Assembly (NCBI GenBank): GCA_963693085.1
Contig: OY856411.1
Location: 116,895,267-116,959,266 of the forward strand
Direction: 5' to 3'
Source of the DNA: Alisma plantago-aquatica
Taxonomy: Eukaryota > Streptophyta > Magnoliopsida > Alismatales > Alismataceae
Length of the DNA stretch: 64,000 nt
Position numbers and translations under genes: made by a program. The notes beneath the pieces were generated by a model that had not been told where the DNA came from, ran no database searches, and was given only the letters and a program-made list of their open reading frames with translations. Positions 9,738-22,539 of this stretch are shown one piece after another; position 1 is the first letter of the stretch; each line of letters opens with the position of its first letter.

Positions 9738-11360
9738 CTAGGCTTTCTTTTCTTTGGCTTTCTTGCCCGCATGCAACGTCTTCTTGCTCAACTCCTTGTT
9801 GCTGTCATTGACATCAGTAGCTGTTTCGGAGGCCACATGAGCCGATTTTCTAGCCGTCACTTGATCATTATCATCTTGCCTTACCATAATGACTTCATCT
9901 CCTACAGGTTTCACTACCGTATGCGATGAACTTGAGATTCCTTGAGTGTCTCCCTCTGGTCCTTGGGCAATAGCTTCAGTTGCAGGTTTGGCTTGAGAGT
10001 TGTTCTTAGTTGATACATCAACATCCTCATTGCGTCTTTGCTTTTTCCTCCGTATTTTGGGCCCACAGTCATCGTCTTGGTATTGCTGTTTTGATTGTTC
10101 TTCCATATTATCTTTAGTAACTACAAAGTTTCCATCTTCATCCTCTTCCAGCTCTTGATACTTGTTCTGATGTGCCTTATCTTTGTTCAGGTTCTTTTTA
10201 GGGTTGTCTTTTCTGCGTTGTGGTCTTCGAACTTTAACATTCTTTCCATAGTACACTTGCCACTTCTCTTCTTCCTCCATCCACCGAATTCCTGCCTCAT
10301 CCTTCATGGGGTTTGGTTTCTCCAGTTCATCATCAGGTCCTTTGCAGTCGGCAGCATCGTGCCCAAGCTTGCCGCATTTGAGACACATATTCAGAAGATA
10401 TTCATACTCAATTCTGTATTCACGTCCATTGATGATAATGGTTGGATGGATAGGCTTCACCATTTCAATTTCAATTGCTAGTCTAGCGAATCTGCTCCTA
10501 GTGCAATTGATGGAGTGGTCGTCTACCCACATCAGGCATCCCAGTGCTTCCCCTATGCGATTGAATATCTCCCTATTATAGTAATTGATCGGTAGACCAA
10601 CTACATGCACCCATGTCACAATGTGATCCGGGAGTCCCTTGGATGGTTTGAAGTATCCATCCCAAGGCCATACTACCAAGAAGCTACCGAAAAGAGACCA
10701 TGGTCCCTTTGTCAGAACATTTTCCTGATCAACTCTACTGTAAAACTGCACTACATAGTATTGTTCAGCCAACTCATATAGTTCAAATTGGCTCATAAGT
10801 TTCCATAACATCTTCATCCGCTCAAACATAATTAAGAACCCTACATGCCTATCTATGAGTTTTACGATCACTGCATATTTAAAGGGCTTGCTCAAGGCTT
10901 CTTCTACTTTGGGTGCAACGTAGATCTCCAGAAATCCCCTTTCATTAACCAGTTCTATGCCATCTGGATTAACGATTTCTTTCAGTTCATCATCAATGAA
11001 GATCGGTGTTGTTGCGTTGCCGCCACCTCCTCCCTGTCCAGACACTGCTTGTTTGAATGATTTCATGTTCGTGTTTGGTACCCCTTCTCTTAGGAATGGG
11101 TTCCCATCATCCACCTTCATAGGATCAAACTCCATCGAGTTTGAATCTTCCATCTGCACTGTCTGGTTCTCGCCTCTCATGCCTTTGTAATTAAGGTTGA
11201 TACTAAGCTTTTCCAGCCCTACATGGCTTACCGTCTTGGTAGTGTGCGTTGCCGATGTTGCTTGTTTCTCTGTGTGAACTCGTCTTCCGCCTTCATCTTC
11301 TAGGGTTCTCTGTGGATCTCCTAGAGCACCGCCAGCCCCCACACTCCCCTCACTCCTCAT
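9738..11360 (-). CDS. LINE-2 ORF1: DUF4283 and CCHC zinc-knuckle protein
   Basis: This is the only long uninterrupted reading frame in the window (540 residues). A low-complexity N-terminus with a glycine run (GQGGGGGN, about 108-115) leads into a DUF4283-like region at about 155-300 (KPFKYAVIVKLIDRH, TKGPWSLFG, WVHVVGLPINYYN). A CCHC knuckle CLKCGKLGHDAADC follows at 326-339, then a highly charged, lysine-rich tail. In plant L1-type LINEs this architecture is the RNA-binding ORF1 protein that packages the element RNA. It overlaps nothing and ends 127 bases before ORF2. The intact frame contrasts with the broken ORF2. Confidence 0.85.
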   Translation of the reverse strand: MRSEGSVGAGGALGDPQRTLEDEGGRRVHTEKQATSATHTTKTVSHVGLEKLSINLNYKGMRGENQTVQMEDSNSMEFDPMKVDDGNPFLREGVPNTNMKSFKQAVSGQGGGGGNATTPIFIDDELKEIVNPDGIELVNERGFLEIYVAPKVEEALSKPFKYAVIVKLIDRHVGFLIMFERMKMLWKLMSQFELYELAEQYYVVQFYSRVDQENVLTKGPWSLFGSFLVVWPWDGYFKPSKGLPDHIVTWVHVVGLPINYYNREIFNRIGEALGCLMWVDDHSINCTRSRFARLAIEIEMVKPIHPTIIINGREYRIEYEYLLNMCLKCGKLGHDAADCKGPDDELEKPNPMKDEAGIRWMEEEEKWQVYYGKNVKVRRPQRRKDNPKKNLNKDKAHQNKYQELEEDEDGNFVVTKDNMEEQSKQQYQDDDCGPKIRRKKQRRNEDVDVSTKNNSQAKPATEAIAQGPEGDTQGISSSSHTVVKPVGDEVIMVRQDDNDQVTARKSAHVASETATDVNDSNKELSKKTLHAGKKAKEKKA

Positions 11361-11365
11361 TTGCT

Positions 11366-14300
11366 TATTATATCAATATGGATTTTATACACCTTGTGAA
11401 ACTACAAATTAAGTTAATTTATCACTTTATCCAAAGAAGTCAATTTAGTCATATAACTTCATCTTTTTGTTCTCAAACTTTTTATAAATATTCTACACAT
11501 TATTTTAAACTTGTGGTCCAATTTTCATCTCGACATTCCTACAATTTCTTACAACTTCTTGAAGTTAATGAGCCCTTTATTTTCCCTTTTATTCAATCAT
11601 TTCCAAGTCACCAAACCTTTGAAAAGTAAGGGGACAAAACCCAGCCCTTTGATCATTTCCCCTAAGGATCAAGGTCTGATCAAATGACCACATGCTTGTC
11701 TTCAACCTCCCACTAATTGTGGGGAGGAGACAAGGGTACTGAGATTGAGCAATCAACCAAATATGACCACCATTCGAATTTCTAATCGCATATAAATGTT
11801 CGTCTCACAATTTCACACTCAACCATCCCCATTTTGACTAGCATTAATGCTCTTTTATGCCATCATATCAAGTTTCTCACTCACTCCTCTCACTCCGACA
11901 GCTATGGGATCAACCCCAAAACCTATCTAGTCCAAAACCTAGCCCCCAACACTATAAAAACATCCCCAAAGGTTCGCCGCAATCCCTCCTTCAACTAAGC
12001 TATGTAATCATGCTCTCGCTCAGCTCCGATCACCCCCGATTTCTTTTCTTGAGATTAGCACCAACACCGCACTGCCATTTTGGACGTTCCTCCACCCCAC
12101 ACCATCTTCCCAAATCCCAACCTCCAACCGAACCATGAAGTCACGACGAACTCAGACGGCCTACTAAATACCAACATCAGAGCCCCCTACTCCCATCTCC
12201 TTGCCAACGAGCCCTCTGACGCATGTTCTGACCTTATGCGAGAAGGAAATAAGCCCCATACCATCGGTTCAAGGAGAACCTACCGGGTCTAAAGACCCAA
12301 CAAACTTGGGTTCAAGGCCAGCAAACCCGAGTTCGAAGCAGACAAATCAAGGATTGAACCGATCTAAAAATTTGTGAGCCACCTTGCCCATGTGGCTTGA
12401 TCTGGATTGTCCATTTGACATTGAATGGTCATCCATTTTCTCTATTAAAGGTTTTTCCCAACTCTCTCTAACAAGTAATCAATAAAATGGCCATATCTCG
12501 TTTAAATCATAGAAAATGCATATTAAGTCCAAATATTTCAAAATTATAGTCCACTTTCATTAAAAAAATTAGCCTGATTTAATAAAAATGGTTTCAAGAT
12601 CTGATTTGCATCCCTATTCTCATATTTAGTTAATCATCTATTCAAATGCATATGTGTGATCTTTTCTCATTAATACTTAATCATCTGACCTAATATTTGA
12701 TCTCTGACTTTACTTATTACATCAATCAAAACTTGATCTAATCTTGAACACAAATTATGCTAATCCATCATGATGATGATGATCTAGAGGCTTGATAATG
12801 ACTTGAATAATGATGATAACAATAAGGGTTAGCATATATGTTCATAAAATACCTAGTTAGGTCATTCATACTTGAAATATACTTGACACTTGAATAAATG
12901 TTGAACATTTTGAAATTGTTGATCATAAGTGAATGGCCTAAACCCAAGGTTTAATAGGAATGAATAACCCAAATATTGAATATTGAAACATGATCTTCAA
13001 ATATCTGGATCTTGATCCTTGATCCGTATATTGTTGATCTAGGATCTGACTCGAGGGATTGACCTATTAATTGTTGAGATCATGTACTCTGAGAATCAAC
13101 CAAGAAGGTATGTTATTATGCCTCCTCCTTGAACAGACTAATAGTATTGATGATACATTTTTATGTACCTCTTGAGGTGTATACTTGGCTATGTATTTGT
13201 TTGAGCTATCACATTCCATACTTATTAGTCTTAAAATTTTCTATATTATAGTTTGCAATACACATGAGACATAAATGATATTTCCCATTATGACTGCCAA
13301 TAATGATTGTTGATATTGAGTACAAGTGACCTCCTCATTGGGAGGGAAGAATTTGTACATGTCATTGACCTCCTCCCTCATATGGAGAGATGGAGCCCAG
13401 TGACCTCCCCCATCCTGTTGGGGCGATGGAGCCACATGAATATATAAGAATGCTTCTCGATATCAGCATAATGGGAAACTTGTAATAAAAATCTTGTCGA
13501 GTAAATGTTGTTTTCAAAATCACTTGTTGATTATTATGAAATATAGGTCATGCCAAGTATACTACTTTGATATAAAACTATTTTACTAGTTTTGATAGTG
13601 TACCATGAAATTGCATTGATTGTGTCATGATTTTCTTGATTTTAGACCATGAATAGAACTAGAGATTATGCACCTGCCAAATCTGCTATCTACTTCATTT
13701 GTTATCTGTTGAAAATAAAGACTACTTCATCTATTTGGACTCTACATGGGAGCTAGTAAAAAGGGATGTAGTTGTTGGTTTAGTTTCCTTATCTTGTATC
13801 TTTCTTTCCATGTTGCCTACGAGCCCACATTTACTAAATCTTTGGTTCATTTTAAATAAAGAAGAATTTTATTTCCTTTTTTCATATTATCTATGTGTGA
13901 TTTTTGGGTCACTCAGGGATGGGTGCTCTAATCCCTTTAACAAATCCCATTCAGACAGTGGGACTGGGATAAGGGTAAGAATGGTTCCTTGAAAAAATGC
14001 ATGTTTATCTTATCAGAAATTCAATGTCACTTACTCTAATGTGTATCCCTATTTGTGCATGGCGGGAAATGATATATCCGCAAGTTCTAATCTTCATAAG
14101 ATCAATCAAGAGAGATGACACATCAATAGTTTTTGGAGATTTGGTTTGTTGGGTTCCACACCATCTAAGATTTTCAGTTAGAGTGTAGCCTTTGCTTCAT
14201 GTATTCAATCTTTCTTAAGAAGTTTTATATAACCAAGTTTCTTTCCTAATAATTTATGTGAATGCATTTTTACACTAGTTTGTGTTGGTTCTTGTCTACT

Positions 14301-14502
14301 ATATGTGTTTAATTTAGAAATGGATGGAAGGACTTCCTATAACACTAGAGAGTCTTCTAGCATATCATCTCTTCTTTATGTACTACCCAAGACACCTATT
14401 AGAAGAAAGTAGGATGACTTCTCATCTTCTCGCTCTCAGTAGGGTGTCATGACTTGATCTTTACTCTCTCTATTTTGGGTAGTCTAAGGATGGGAAAGAA
14501 CT
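11366..14502. other. Non-coding, no recognised feature
   Basis: About 3.1 kb upstream of LINE-2. A C-rich stretch at 11850-12300 has plus-strand open frames, but the predicted peptides are proline- and serine-rich and look like chance. The rest is AT-rich, with many TGATC-type words around 12.7-13.1 kb. No LTR ends, coding domains or RNA genes were recognised. Confidence 0.4.
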
Positions 14503-17237
14503 TGTAACGACCCCCTCCCCCTATTATCCTCTATTCAGGCAGACCAAGAGGGCAAGGGCCATTATCACTAATATAGGATCGCATGTTTAAAAAATAACCA
14601 GAAATAATGACTAAATCTTACTAACAAAAGGAAGATAGTATAAAACTGAAGGGATATCTATATTTTCAAAACTCCATGTTTACATTATGTTTCTATGTCT
14701 TGTGCCTTATTTTGGGATATCCAGTTTCATCATAATTGTCGGTATGTGGGGGAATCAAAAGTTTTCATATGATTGTAACAACATAACCACAACAATTATT
14801 TGTTACAAAAGAAAATTTACAGTTTCTTCATAACTTCTAAACCATTTTTACTCAACCTCGGGTATACCCTCTCGTAGAGTTTTTTCCCTCCAATGGACTT
14901 AAGTCTACCTCTCAATCTGGAGGTAGGTATCTTTTTGGACACCTCTCAATCTAGATCTAGGTGCCATTAGGTCTTCCCAATCTGGGGCTTGACCACTTAT
15001 GACCTTCCCATTGTAGGGCTTGGTCTGACTTTCCCAACCTGGGCTTGGTCCTCTAGTCATCATCATGACTTTACTCATATATTCATTCATAATTCCAGAT
15101 GTGGTATACGGGCTCAAGCAAGTAACAAAATTTATATAGTGATAGCCATAGTCACTTTATAGATTGCAAGAATTAAAATTCATCCAAGCATTTAATTTCA
15201 AGCAATCGATAAAATCTCACAATGATGTCGTGAAACTATAGTGATTCATCATAATCGTAACCACATACCCTGATCAGGAGTCTAAATGTCCAAGCAAGCA
15301 ATTGACCAATCAACCAAGCAAGTTCACCCTGAAAGTTAATGCAACACACCCATATGTCATTATTTTATCCAAATCACCCTTAAGATTGACTTGGTCCTCA
15401 AGTTAGGATTTCTAAGTCAACATTATGGTCTTATTAGGGTTTTGTCTTCTCAAACCCTAGTTTCCACTTTTCATGTCTCATTAGGTTACAAACCCTAATA
15501 TTTCCTTAAATACACCTTTTATTTCATGGAAATCCTAATTTAATAAATTATGGTTTGCTAGACTCAAATAAATTTCAAGTTTCTCTTTTTATGCATAAAA
15601 CACCAATATTTATTCAACAATAACAATTGGACATATTAAGATCATCAATTCTCAAAAATTAGGGTTCTAGTTCATTCAACAGATCAAAGATGCCATCTTT
15701 AAGTAATTTTCAAACTAAAAGCAAAACTATACTCTAATAGCATTTTTATTAAATTCTATAGATTTTTCTGAGCAAAAACCATATATTATTTGTCCCCATT
15801 GGATCATCCTATAATTAGTTATGATCTTTCTAAATAAATAATTTTTAGACCAATGACATAATCCAAACTAAGTAATTAATCTAATTTTGACCGCGCCAAT
15901 GGGACGAGGCTGAGCCAATACCTATGCTTGCGTAGAAGCTTGCTTAGGTACCTGAAAAATAAAATGAAAATAAAACATTGCCCTTACCAAGATTGAAGAG
16001 AGGGTAGGGAAGAAGGGTCATTTACCCTTAAACCTTCTTCAACCTCCGTTCCTCCTCTCTCACAAGAAGTCGGTCAACTGAGGGGTTGACTTCATGATCT
16101 CGTCCTCCTGACCACAGGGTGAAGGCATGATTACCTTCGTCTCGCTCTGGTGGACTTGACAGTGCTCTCAATTCAAGTAGATGTGGTATGAGCTGTTGAG
16201 GCGGTGAAGATGATCCTCTAGTGAGGATGGCGGCGAGAACAGAGGTGAAGATCATGTGCTAAGATGGAATTGGATGCAGTGATGTGATCGAGGAGTTGTA
16301 AGCAATCTTTGGGATCATTTGTGGTGTTTGCAGAGGGGTTGTATTCCCCTATTTATACTTGACCATGGAGGAAGGGTATAGGGAGATTCGGAAAATCTCC
16401 TAGAATCCACGATACCCGATGGAAGTCGGGGTAGTTGAGGCCGGTTTGATCTCCCTAACGCATTAGGACACTTTCCCGATCTGCTTGTGCACTGGTTTGT
16501 GAGGAAATCATCCTCAAAATCCACATGTACTAAGCCCAGATTCCTTACTTGAATGGAGTTAGGGTATATGTGATCCACTGTTGGATCTCAGATCCATTGG
16601 CTCACAACTCGCGTGGCAAGATTAAAAGAAATTCTAATCTGATTCAAAATTATGACATTTAATGATATTCCTCTTAGTTTAGGGAAAATCTGTATCTCTC
16701 AAACCACAAATCCTTTAAATCCCAAATTTTAAGGGAAACTCTTTAATGACTTAAATTACTTGTATGAAAAGTTGTGAACTGAAACTCAAAAATAAAAGAG
16801 ACTTTTCTTCATATGCAAATCATCCACTCATAAGGCATATATTATGCAGTTAAAATTCATCTTTTCTCTTTCTTTCTTTCTCTTCTATTTTCTTTATTTT
16901 GAGTTCTTTTTTCTCATTAGAAACCAAGTGGAACCGAAAACCAATCAATAGTGGTCATCCATGCCACTTTCTAGAGAATTCTACACAATTCTCACATATG
17001 CACACAATTATCTTCTATTTCTTTTTCCTTTTACTTATTATGGAGTTCCTTTTTTCCTTTTTATCATTATTGGATTTATCAAAATAGTATAAACCATGAA
17101 ATCATGCTTCCAAGGGAAATTTTTCAAAACAATCCGTTCTTTGAAAACAAAGCATACAAATTTCCATTCAAATCCCTTTCATTTGCAAAATTGCATTTCA
17201 ATATATTTAAATACAAGCAAAAATTGAGGTTATAACA
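14503..17237 (-). repeat. Tekay/Del 3' LTR
   Basis: In element orientation it begins TGTTATAACCTC at 17237 and ends GGGGGTCGTTACA at 14503. It matches the right LTR throughout, for example at 14530-14560 against 22570-22600. A TATA box (TATAAATA on the minus strand, 16350-16357) lies about 880 bases in. Confidence 0.85.
14907..15056. repeat. Degenerate ~30-bp tandem repeat within the LTR
   Basis: About five units of the type ACCT(T/C)(T/C)CAATCTGGGGCT-GGT follow one another. They occur again in the other LTR at about 23020-23170, so the array predates insertion. Confidence 0.6.
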
Positions 17238-17251
17238 TCCTTCCCCTCTTA
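17238..17251 (-). other. Polypurine tract of Tekay/Del element
   Basis: The minus strand reads AAGAGGGGAAGGA directly before the TG start of the 3' LTR, the expected plus-strand primer site. Confidence 0.7.
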
Positions 17252-17329
17252 TAGGAATTTTTCCCTCAAAATTCAACCAATCAAGTAAACAACTCAGGGT
17301 AAGACTTTTCCATGTCCGATCTTCAACTC

Positions 17330-18726
17330 CCATGTGGTTTCATCCTCTCCATGGTGCTTCTAAAGAACCTTTACCATCTCTATCTTTTTACTCCTAAGCT
17401 CTTTCACCTTGCTCTCCAGTAACCTCACAAGTGACTCAAGGTATGTCAGCCTCCCTTGGAGTTCATTAGGTTCAACACTCAACACATGGCTCGGGTCCTT
17501 CACATCGCGGTTTAGATTGAACACATGGAACACATCATGCATCATACTACACTAAGGGGGTAGGGCTAAACGATAGGCAACTTCACCAATTTGTTCCAAT
17601 ATCTCAAACAGACCCACATATCAGGGACATAGCTTTCCTCTGTTCTTATCTATAGCTCAGAGGGGACGGATTTTTTGAAACACATGCTCACCCACAGTGA
17701 AGTGCAAGTCAGTCTGCTTCGCATCAGCATACAAATTTTGCCAATCTTGGGCTCTCTTCAGCCTCTTCTTCATCAAAGAAACTTTGTCAGCATACAATTG
17801 TAGTTCCTTTGACCTCAATAAGGTCCTCTCACTGACATCATCCCAGTGAAGTGGTGATTGGCACGACCTCCCATAGAGAGCTTCATATAGAGTTATTCTG
17901 ATATTGGCTTGGTAGTTGGTAGTGTAAGCAAACTCAGCTAAGGGCAGGTGCTGCTCCCATGATCCACCCCAATTGAGAACACATGCTCTCAATAAATCCT
18001 CTAAAGTTTGGATCATCATTTGTGATTGTCCATTAGTCTAGGGTGATAAGTTGTACTAAACTTCAATCTAGTACTGAGTTCTTCATGCACTTGATTCCAC
18101 AACATGGAAGTGAACTTAGGATCACGATAAGAAATAATTGAAATCGAAACACCATGCAGTCAAACTATCTCTCTATTATATAGTTCGACTAGGTTTTTCA
18201 CTTTGGCAGTGATCTTAAAGGTGAGGAAGTGTGCCGACTTGGTAAGGAGATCTACCAGAACCCATATTGCATCATGACCTTTCTTTATCTTGAGGAGACC
18301 CACCACAAAGTCCATGGTGATCTATTCCCATTTCCACTCAAGAATCTCAATTGACTACAGTAATCCACTGGGTCTCTGGTGTTAAGCCTTCACCATCTGG
18401 CACATGCAACAAATAGCCACATATGCCGATATGTCTCTCTTCATTCCAGGCCACCAAAAGTACCACTGCAAGTCTTTAAACATCTTGATAGTGCCAGGGT
18501 GTACCATATACTTAGAACCATGAGCTTCTTGCAAGATATGATTCTTCAAGGGAGAATCTTTAGGAACCCAAAAATGACTCTTGTAGTGAATTGCATCATC
18601 TACTCCCACTAAGAGATGTCTTTGAGGTTTTTCCAACAAACATTTCATCTTGTTAAGATCTAGGTTGGCTAACTGGGCAGCTACCAACTCCGTCAATAGG
18701 TCTGGTTTTATATGAATGTTAGCCAC
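17330..18726 (-). pseudogene. Tekay/Del integrase with chromodomain-like tail
   Basis: The order along the minus strand is a zinc-binding HHCC region at 18382-18500 (EAHGSKYMVHPG, then ICCMCQMVKA), a core domain at 18020-18380 (MDFVVGLLKIKKGHD, SYRDPKFTSMLW), a C-terminal core at 17657-18019 (LEDLLRACVLNWGGSWEQHL, ALYGRSCQSPLHW) and the chromodomain-like end at 17330-17545 (SVEPNELQG, SKKIEMVKVL, HHGEDETTWE). In intact elements it inserts the cDNA, and the tail can direct it to heterochromatin. Stops fall between the blocks. Confidence 0.85.
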
Positions 18727-18889
18727 ACAAATATGGTCTTCTAATGACTACAGAGTCCACCTAAAAAACTCTTCCAATCCCCTCAAATGGCTAGATAAGA
18801 TAGTTGCACACCTGAGCTATTTTGCCTAAGAGCATCTACTATTACATTAGCTTTCATAGGGTGATATGTGATGGTGAAATCATAGTCTT

Positions 18890-20131
18890 TCAAATACTCC
18901 ATCCATCATCTTTGTCTCAAGTTTAGGTCTTTCTGAGTCAGGAGGTACTTCAAGCTCTTGTGGTTGGTGAGTATTTCAAAAGTGGATCCATAAAGGTAGT
19001 GTCGCCAGTTTTTCAGGGCATGTATAATCGTAGCCAGTTCTGAATCATGTACTGGGTAGTTCACTTCATTGGGCTTGAGCTGCCTAGAGGCATAAGAAAA
19101 AACATGCCTGCTTTGCTCTATCATGCATCCAAGCACCATCTTTGATGTGTTAGTGAAGATCATAAAACCTTCATTGCCTGACAGTAGAGTCAACACTAGA
19201 TTTGTGGTCAACTTTTGCTTCAACTCCTAGAATCGAGCTTCACACAAGTCTAACCACACAAACTTCTCATCCTTCCAAGTAAAATTGGTGAGTGGAAAAG
19301 CAATATTTGAGAAATCTTTTATGAAGCATCTATAATATCTAGCCAAGCCCAGGAAGTTGCAAATCTTGGAAGGGTTCTTTGATCCTGGCCAGTCTCACAC
19401 AAACAACACTTTAGCAAGATCCACTAAGATGGTCCCTTTAGATTTAATGTGTCCAAGGAACATTACACGGTCTATCTAAAAGTCGTACTTCAAGAATTTT
19501 GATAGAACCTTTACTTTCTCAGAATATCAAGGACTCTATTCAGGTGGTCATGATGTTGTTCTAAGTCATCAAAGTAAACCAAGATGTCATCTATGAACAC
19601 TATGACAAACGACTCTAGGAAACATTAGAACACACTATTCATGAGATATATAAACACACTCGAGGCATTGGAAAACCCAAAAGGCATAACCACAAACTCA
19701 TAGTAGCCATAACGGGTTCAAAAAGCAGTTTTCGGGATGTCCTCACTCTTGACTTGCAAATGGTGATACCCAAAACTTAGGTCAATCTTTGAAAAGACTC
19801 GGGCTGACTTGAGCTGGTCAAATAGGTCAACTATACAAGGTAAAGGATATTTGTTCTTAATGGTAGCTTGGTTTATCATTCGATAGTCTATGGACATTCA
19901 GAGTGATCCATCCTTCTTCTTCACAAAGAGGACTGGTGCCCCGCACAGTGATGTGCTAGGCCTGATAAAGCCTTTGTCTAACAACTTTTGCAGTCGCTTT
20001 TTCAGCTCAAGCAACTCAGTGTGGGCCATCCTATAAGGTTCCGTGGAAATAGGGTTTGTCTTAGGAGCTAAATCTATTGAAAAGTCTACCTCTCTCTCTA
20101 CAGGAATCCCATGAAAATCATTCGAGAACAC
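18890..20131 (-). pseudogene. Tekay/Del reverse transcriptase and RNase H
   Basis: RT starts in the block at 19898-20131 ([43 protein letters not shown]) and continues to about 19560 with [15 protein letters not shown] and the catalytic block FIDDILVYFDD. The aspartates are therefore present. RNase H is at 18906-19223 with [20 protein letters not shown] and [12 protein letters not shown]. The first RNase H aspartate is replaced ([11 protein letters not shown] in place of the usual D-A/T-S), and the TDHKSLK motif reads LTNHKSLK. Stops and frameshifts separate the blocks, so the copy is dead. Confidence 0.85.
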
Positions 20132-20398
20132 ATCTATGTAGTTCCTAACTACCTATATTTCCTCTAAGGGTTGTACCTTAGGCTCTAGATTGGTAACTAT
20201 TGCATACCTGACAACCCTTAAGCTATCATATGTACTGCCTTCAAGGCTGACACATACATGTAGTGGTAGCATCTTTCCTACCTCTAATGGTGAACAGTGT
20301 ATGACATGGTCTCTCTATTCTTATTTTCTTTTCCCTACAGTCGACCTTTGCCCTATAAGTATAGAGCCAATCCATACCAACGATCACATCAAAGTCAT

Positions 20399-20650
20399 TC
20401 ATGTCAAGGAGGATAAAATCATAGGGAGCTCATTATCCAGATACTTAACAGGCATAATCGGGGTTTTCAAGAGAGACGTAAGGATCTGACCACTTGGGGT
20501 TGTGACATCTGAAACATATCCTAAATCCTTTATGTCCAAACAAAGCATAGTTGTAAGATTTCTCAAAATGAAAGTATTAGTAGAACCAGAGTTAAAAAGA
20601 GATTTGACATTTTGTCCCATGATCTCAAACATGCCTAAATTGTTTTTCAT
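20399..20650 (-). pseudogene. Tekay/Del aspartic protease, catalytic Asp lost
   Basis: This open block lies between gag and RT. Its flap-side motif reads LFNSGSTNTFI where the family has L(I/L)DSG(A/S)THSFI. The catalytic aspartate is therefore an asparagine (a GAC to AAC change). The protease would normally cut the gag-pol polyprotein. Confidence 0.75.
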
Positions 20651-20859
20651 AACATGTCAGACTACTACATCCTTAGCTTAAATAGGAAAGAATACTCTAA
20701 GGGTTATTACCCTCTATCAAACGGTTACCATTGGCTTGATCCTCTTCATGAACGATGGTGAAAACTCGAGCTTGCCTTCACTCTTGTGCGGGCGGGACTA
20801 TATCTAGTGCACCTACTTCCACTGGTGGTGTTTCTGCCATGGGTTGGGATGACACTGGG

Positions 20860-22087
20860 TCCAGACCTCCTAGGTCAAGTAGAGGACAATTGTCATGGAA
20901 GTGTCCCTCTTGATGGCAATGAAAACACACCTTCTTCTCAAAGTGTCACTTGACCGGGTGAGACCTTCCACAGTTGTAGCACCTCGGGTGATGGTTCTTG
21001 TTGTGGGACTTCCCTTTGCCTCCGTGTCTTCCTTTGGCATGGTTGTGTTCTTGTCCTTTCTTATTGTCATTTCTTGGGTCAGAAGTACCTTCCGTGAAAC
21101 CCAGGTACCCCTTTAATGGTTTAGTGCAGGCATCACCATCTTCTCCATGTCCAGGGCGGTGTTGTAAGCATTTGTGAAGTTTGTTAGTTTGCTCTCCATC
21201 ACATTAGGCTTGATGGCAGGATTTAGTTGCTCCACAAAGTGGTCCACTCTCCCTTCCTCATTCAACATGTCACCAAACCTCTCCATCATGTGAAACTTGT
21301 GGGCATAGTACACCACAAAGAGGTTTCCCTGAACTAGGAAGGTGAACTCCCTCTCATTCTTTTTCTTGGCTGAGACATGCACAAATCTAGCATAGAAGAT
21401 GGTCCTTTAGCCAATCTAGGCCATCAGATATTCATTCCGATCTCAATCCATGATGTGGTTCTCCCACTAGATCTTAGCTACTCCTTCCTGAAGGTGATCA
21501 ACAAAAGGAAACTTCTTGTTTGGTTGCACTTCCAGCATGCAAAAACCATTCTCAACCTATAGAAGCCAGGAATTAGCTTTGTTGACCACCTAGGTCTTGT
21601 CTTATCCACAAAACTTGTTAATGTTCAGCTCCAAAAAGTCCAAAATGGTGGCTCCAAGTCATGGACGAACTAGTAGTGGCTCACCATCTTCAACCTTGGC
21701 TATGTCCTTGAGGGCCAAGGCACTAATGACCTCAGTCATCTTCTTCTGTTGTTCTATCCAGAGGGCATTGGGAGTATGGACTATTACTTGTTCTACAGTT
21801 GGTCTAGAATTAGTTGTGGGGTCAACCTTGGGCTCATCTTCTACCATCATCTCCCTCTTTTGGTCACCCCCTATGTACAAATTGTCAAAGGGAATGGGTT
21901 TTGGGTCCGAGTCATCCTCAGATGATTCATCAGATCTCTTCCTTTTCCTGGAGGTTTCTTCCTCCATATCCTTCCTTCTCTTCTCTAGAGACCTTCTCTT
22001 CCTGCGAGAGGGCCTAACCTCAGTGTCCTCCTGAGGGGTGTCAACGGGGATGGCAACAGTCTTCGTGGGAGCCATGTTGTTACACAT
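20860..22087 (-). pseudogene. Tekay/Del gag with two zinc knuckles
   Basis: The likely start is MAPTKTVAIP at about 22075. An acidic and arginine/lysine-rich N-terminal region follows (RRKRRSLEKRRKDMEEE), then the retrotransposon gag core at about 21100-21600 (EREFTFLVQGNLFV, HFVEQLNPAIKPNVME, NAYNTALDMEKM). Two CCHC-like knuckles lie at 20890-20990 (CYNCGRSHPVK, then CFHCHQEGHFHDNC). Gag builds the particle and binds RNA. Stops near 21600 and 21400, and one inside the first knuckle, break the frame. Confidence 0.8.
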
Positions 22088-22528
22088 AAGCTTGTAATTA
22101 AACTCATTCTAAGTTTTTTTATTTCGTCAAAACTTATGTCCATGACATCTTGCTTATCTCCTTTTTATTATTTGGTTGAGGTTGCCTTAACCCAGAATTC
22201 TCATTATCCGAATACTTAGAACGAGGTACATAGAACAGTTTTAGGCACTTAGGGTTTTGTGAGTGAAGGGGTAGAGATGAAGACGAAGATAAATGAGAAA
22301 TCCTATAGGTACGTTATTTCAAGTGAAGTCCTCAAACTTTGGCCAGGAAGGAAGTACGAGTCCGAGAGTCTTCCTAAGTTGAATAGTGGTGCAGAGGAAG
22401 ACATTGCCACCCCCAGTCATGGTCCTTTCTAGACACCATTGCCTTTGGAAAACACTACAATAATTCCCTTTGTGTTCTACAGACTTTGTAAAATTCAATA
22501 ATTAATAGAGGTTAAAGAGTAAAACCTT

Positions 22529-22539
22529 CTCTGATACCA
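22529..22539 (-). other. Primer binding site (initiator-Met tRNA)
   Basis: The minus strand reads TGGTATCAGAG two bases after the LTR end (…GGGGTCATTACA), as in most chromoviruses. Confidence 0.8.

Larger units (their letters stand above)
8069..11365 (-). mobile_element. LINE-2, L1-type non-LTR retrotransposon with RT deleted
   Basis: On the minus strand it has an intact ORF1 (9738-11360), a 127-base gap, then a damaged ORF2 (about 8077-9610) that ends directly in an A-rich tail (TGAATAAAAAGAAAGAA) at about 8069. The tail is followed at once by copia coding sequence, so the LINE probably landed in, or recombined with, the copia element. No target-site duplication was clear at 11365. The 5' end near 11365 is set by the start of ORF1. 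Confidence 0.8.

Noticed and set aside
11857..12292. A plus-strand coding gene
   Set aside because: The peptides are proline/serine-rich with no domain, and frames change without a plausible structure.
13697..14188. Two plus-strand ORFs near 13.7-14.2 kb
   Set aside because: No recognisable domain, no composition shift and no neighbouring element; they look like chance frames.
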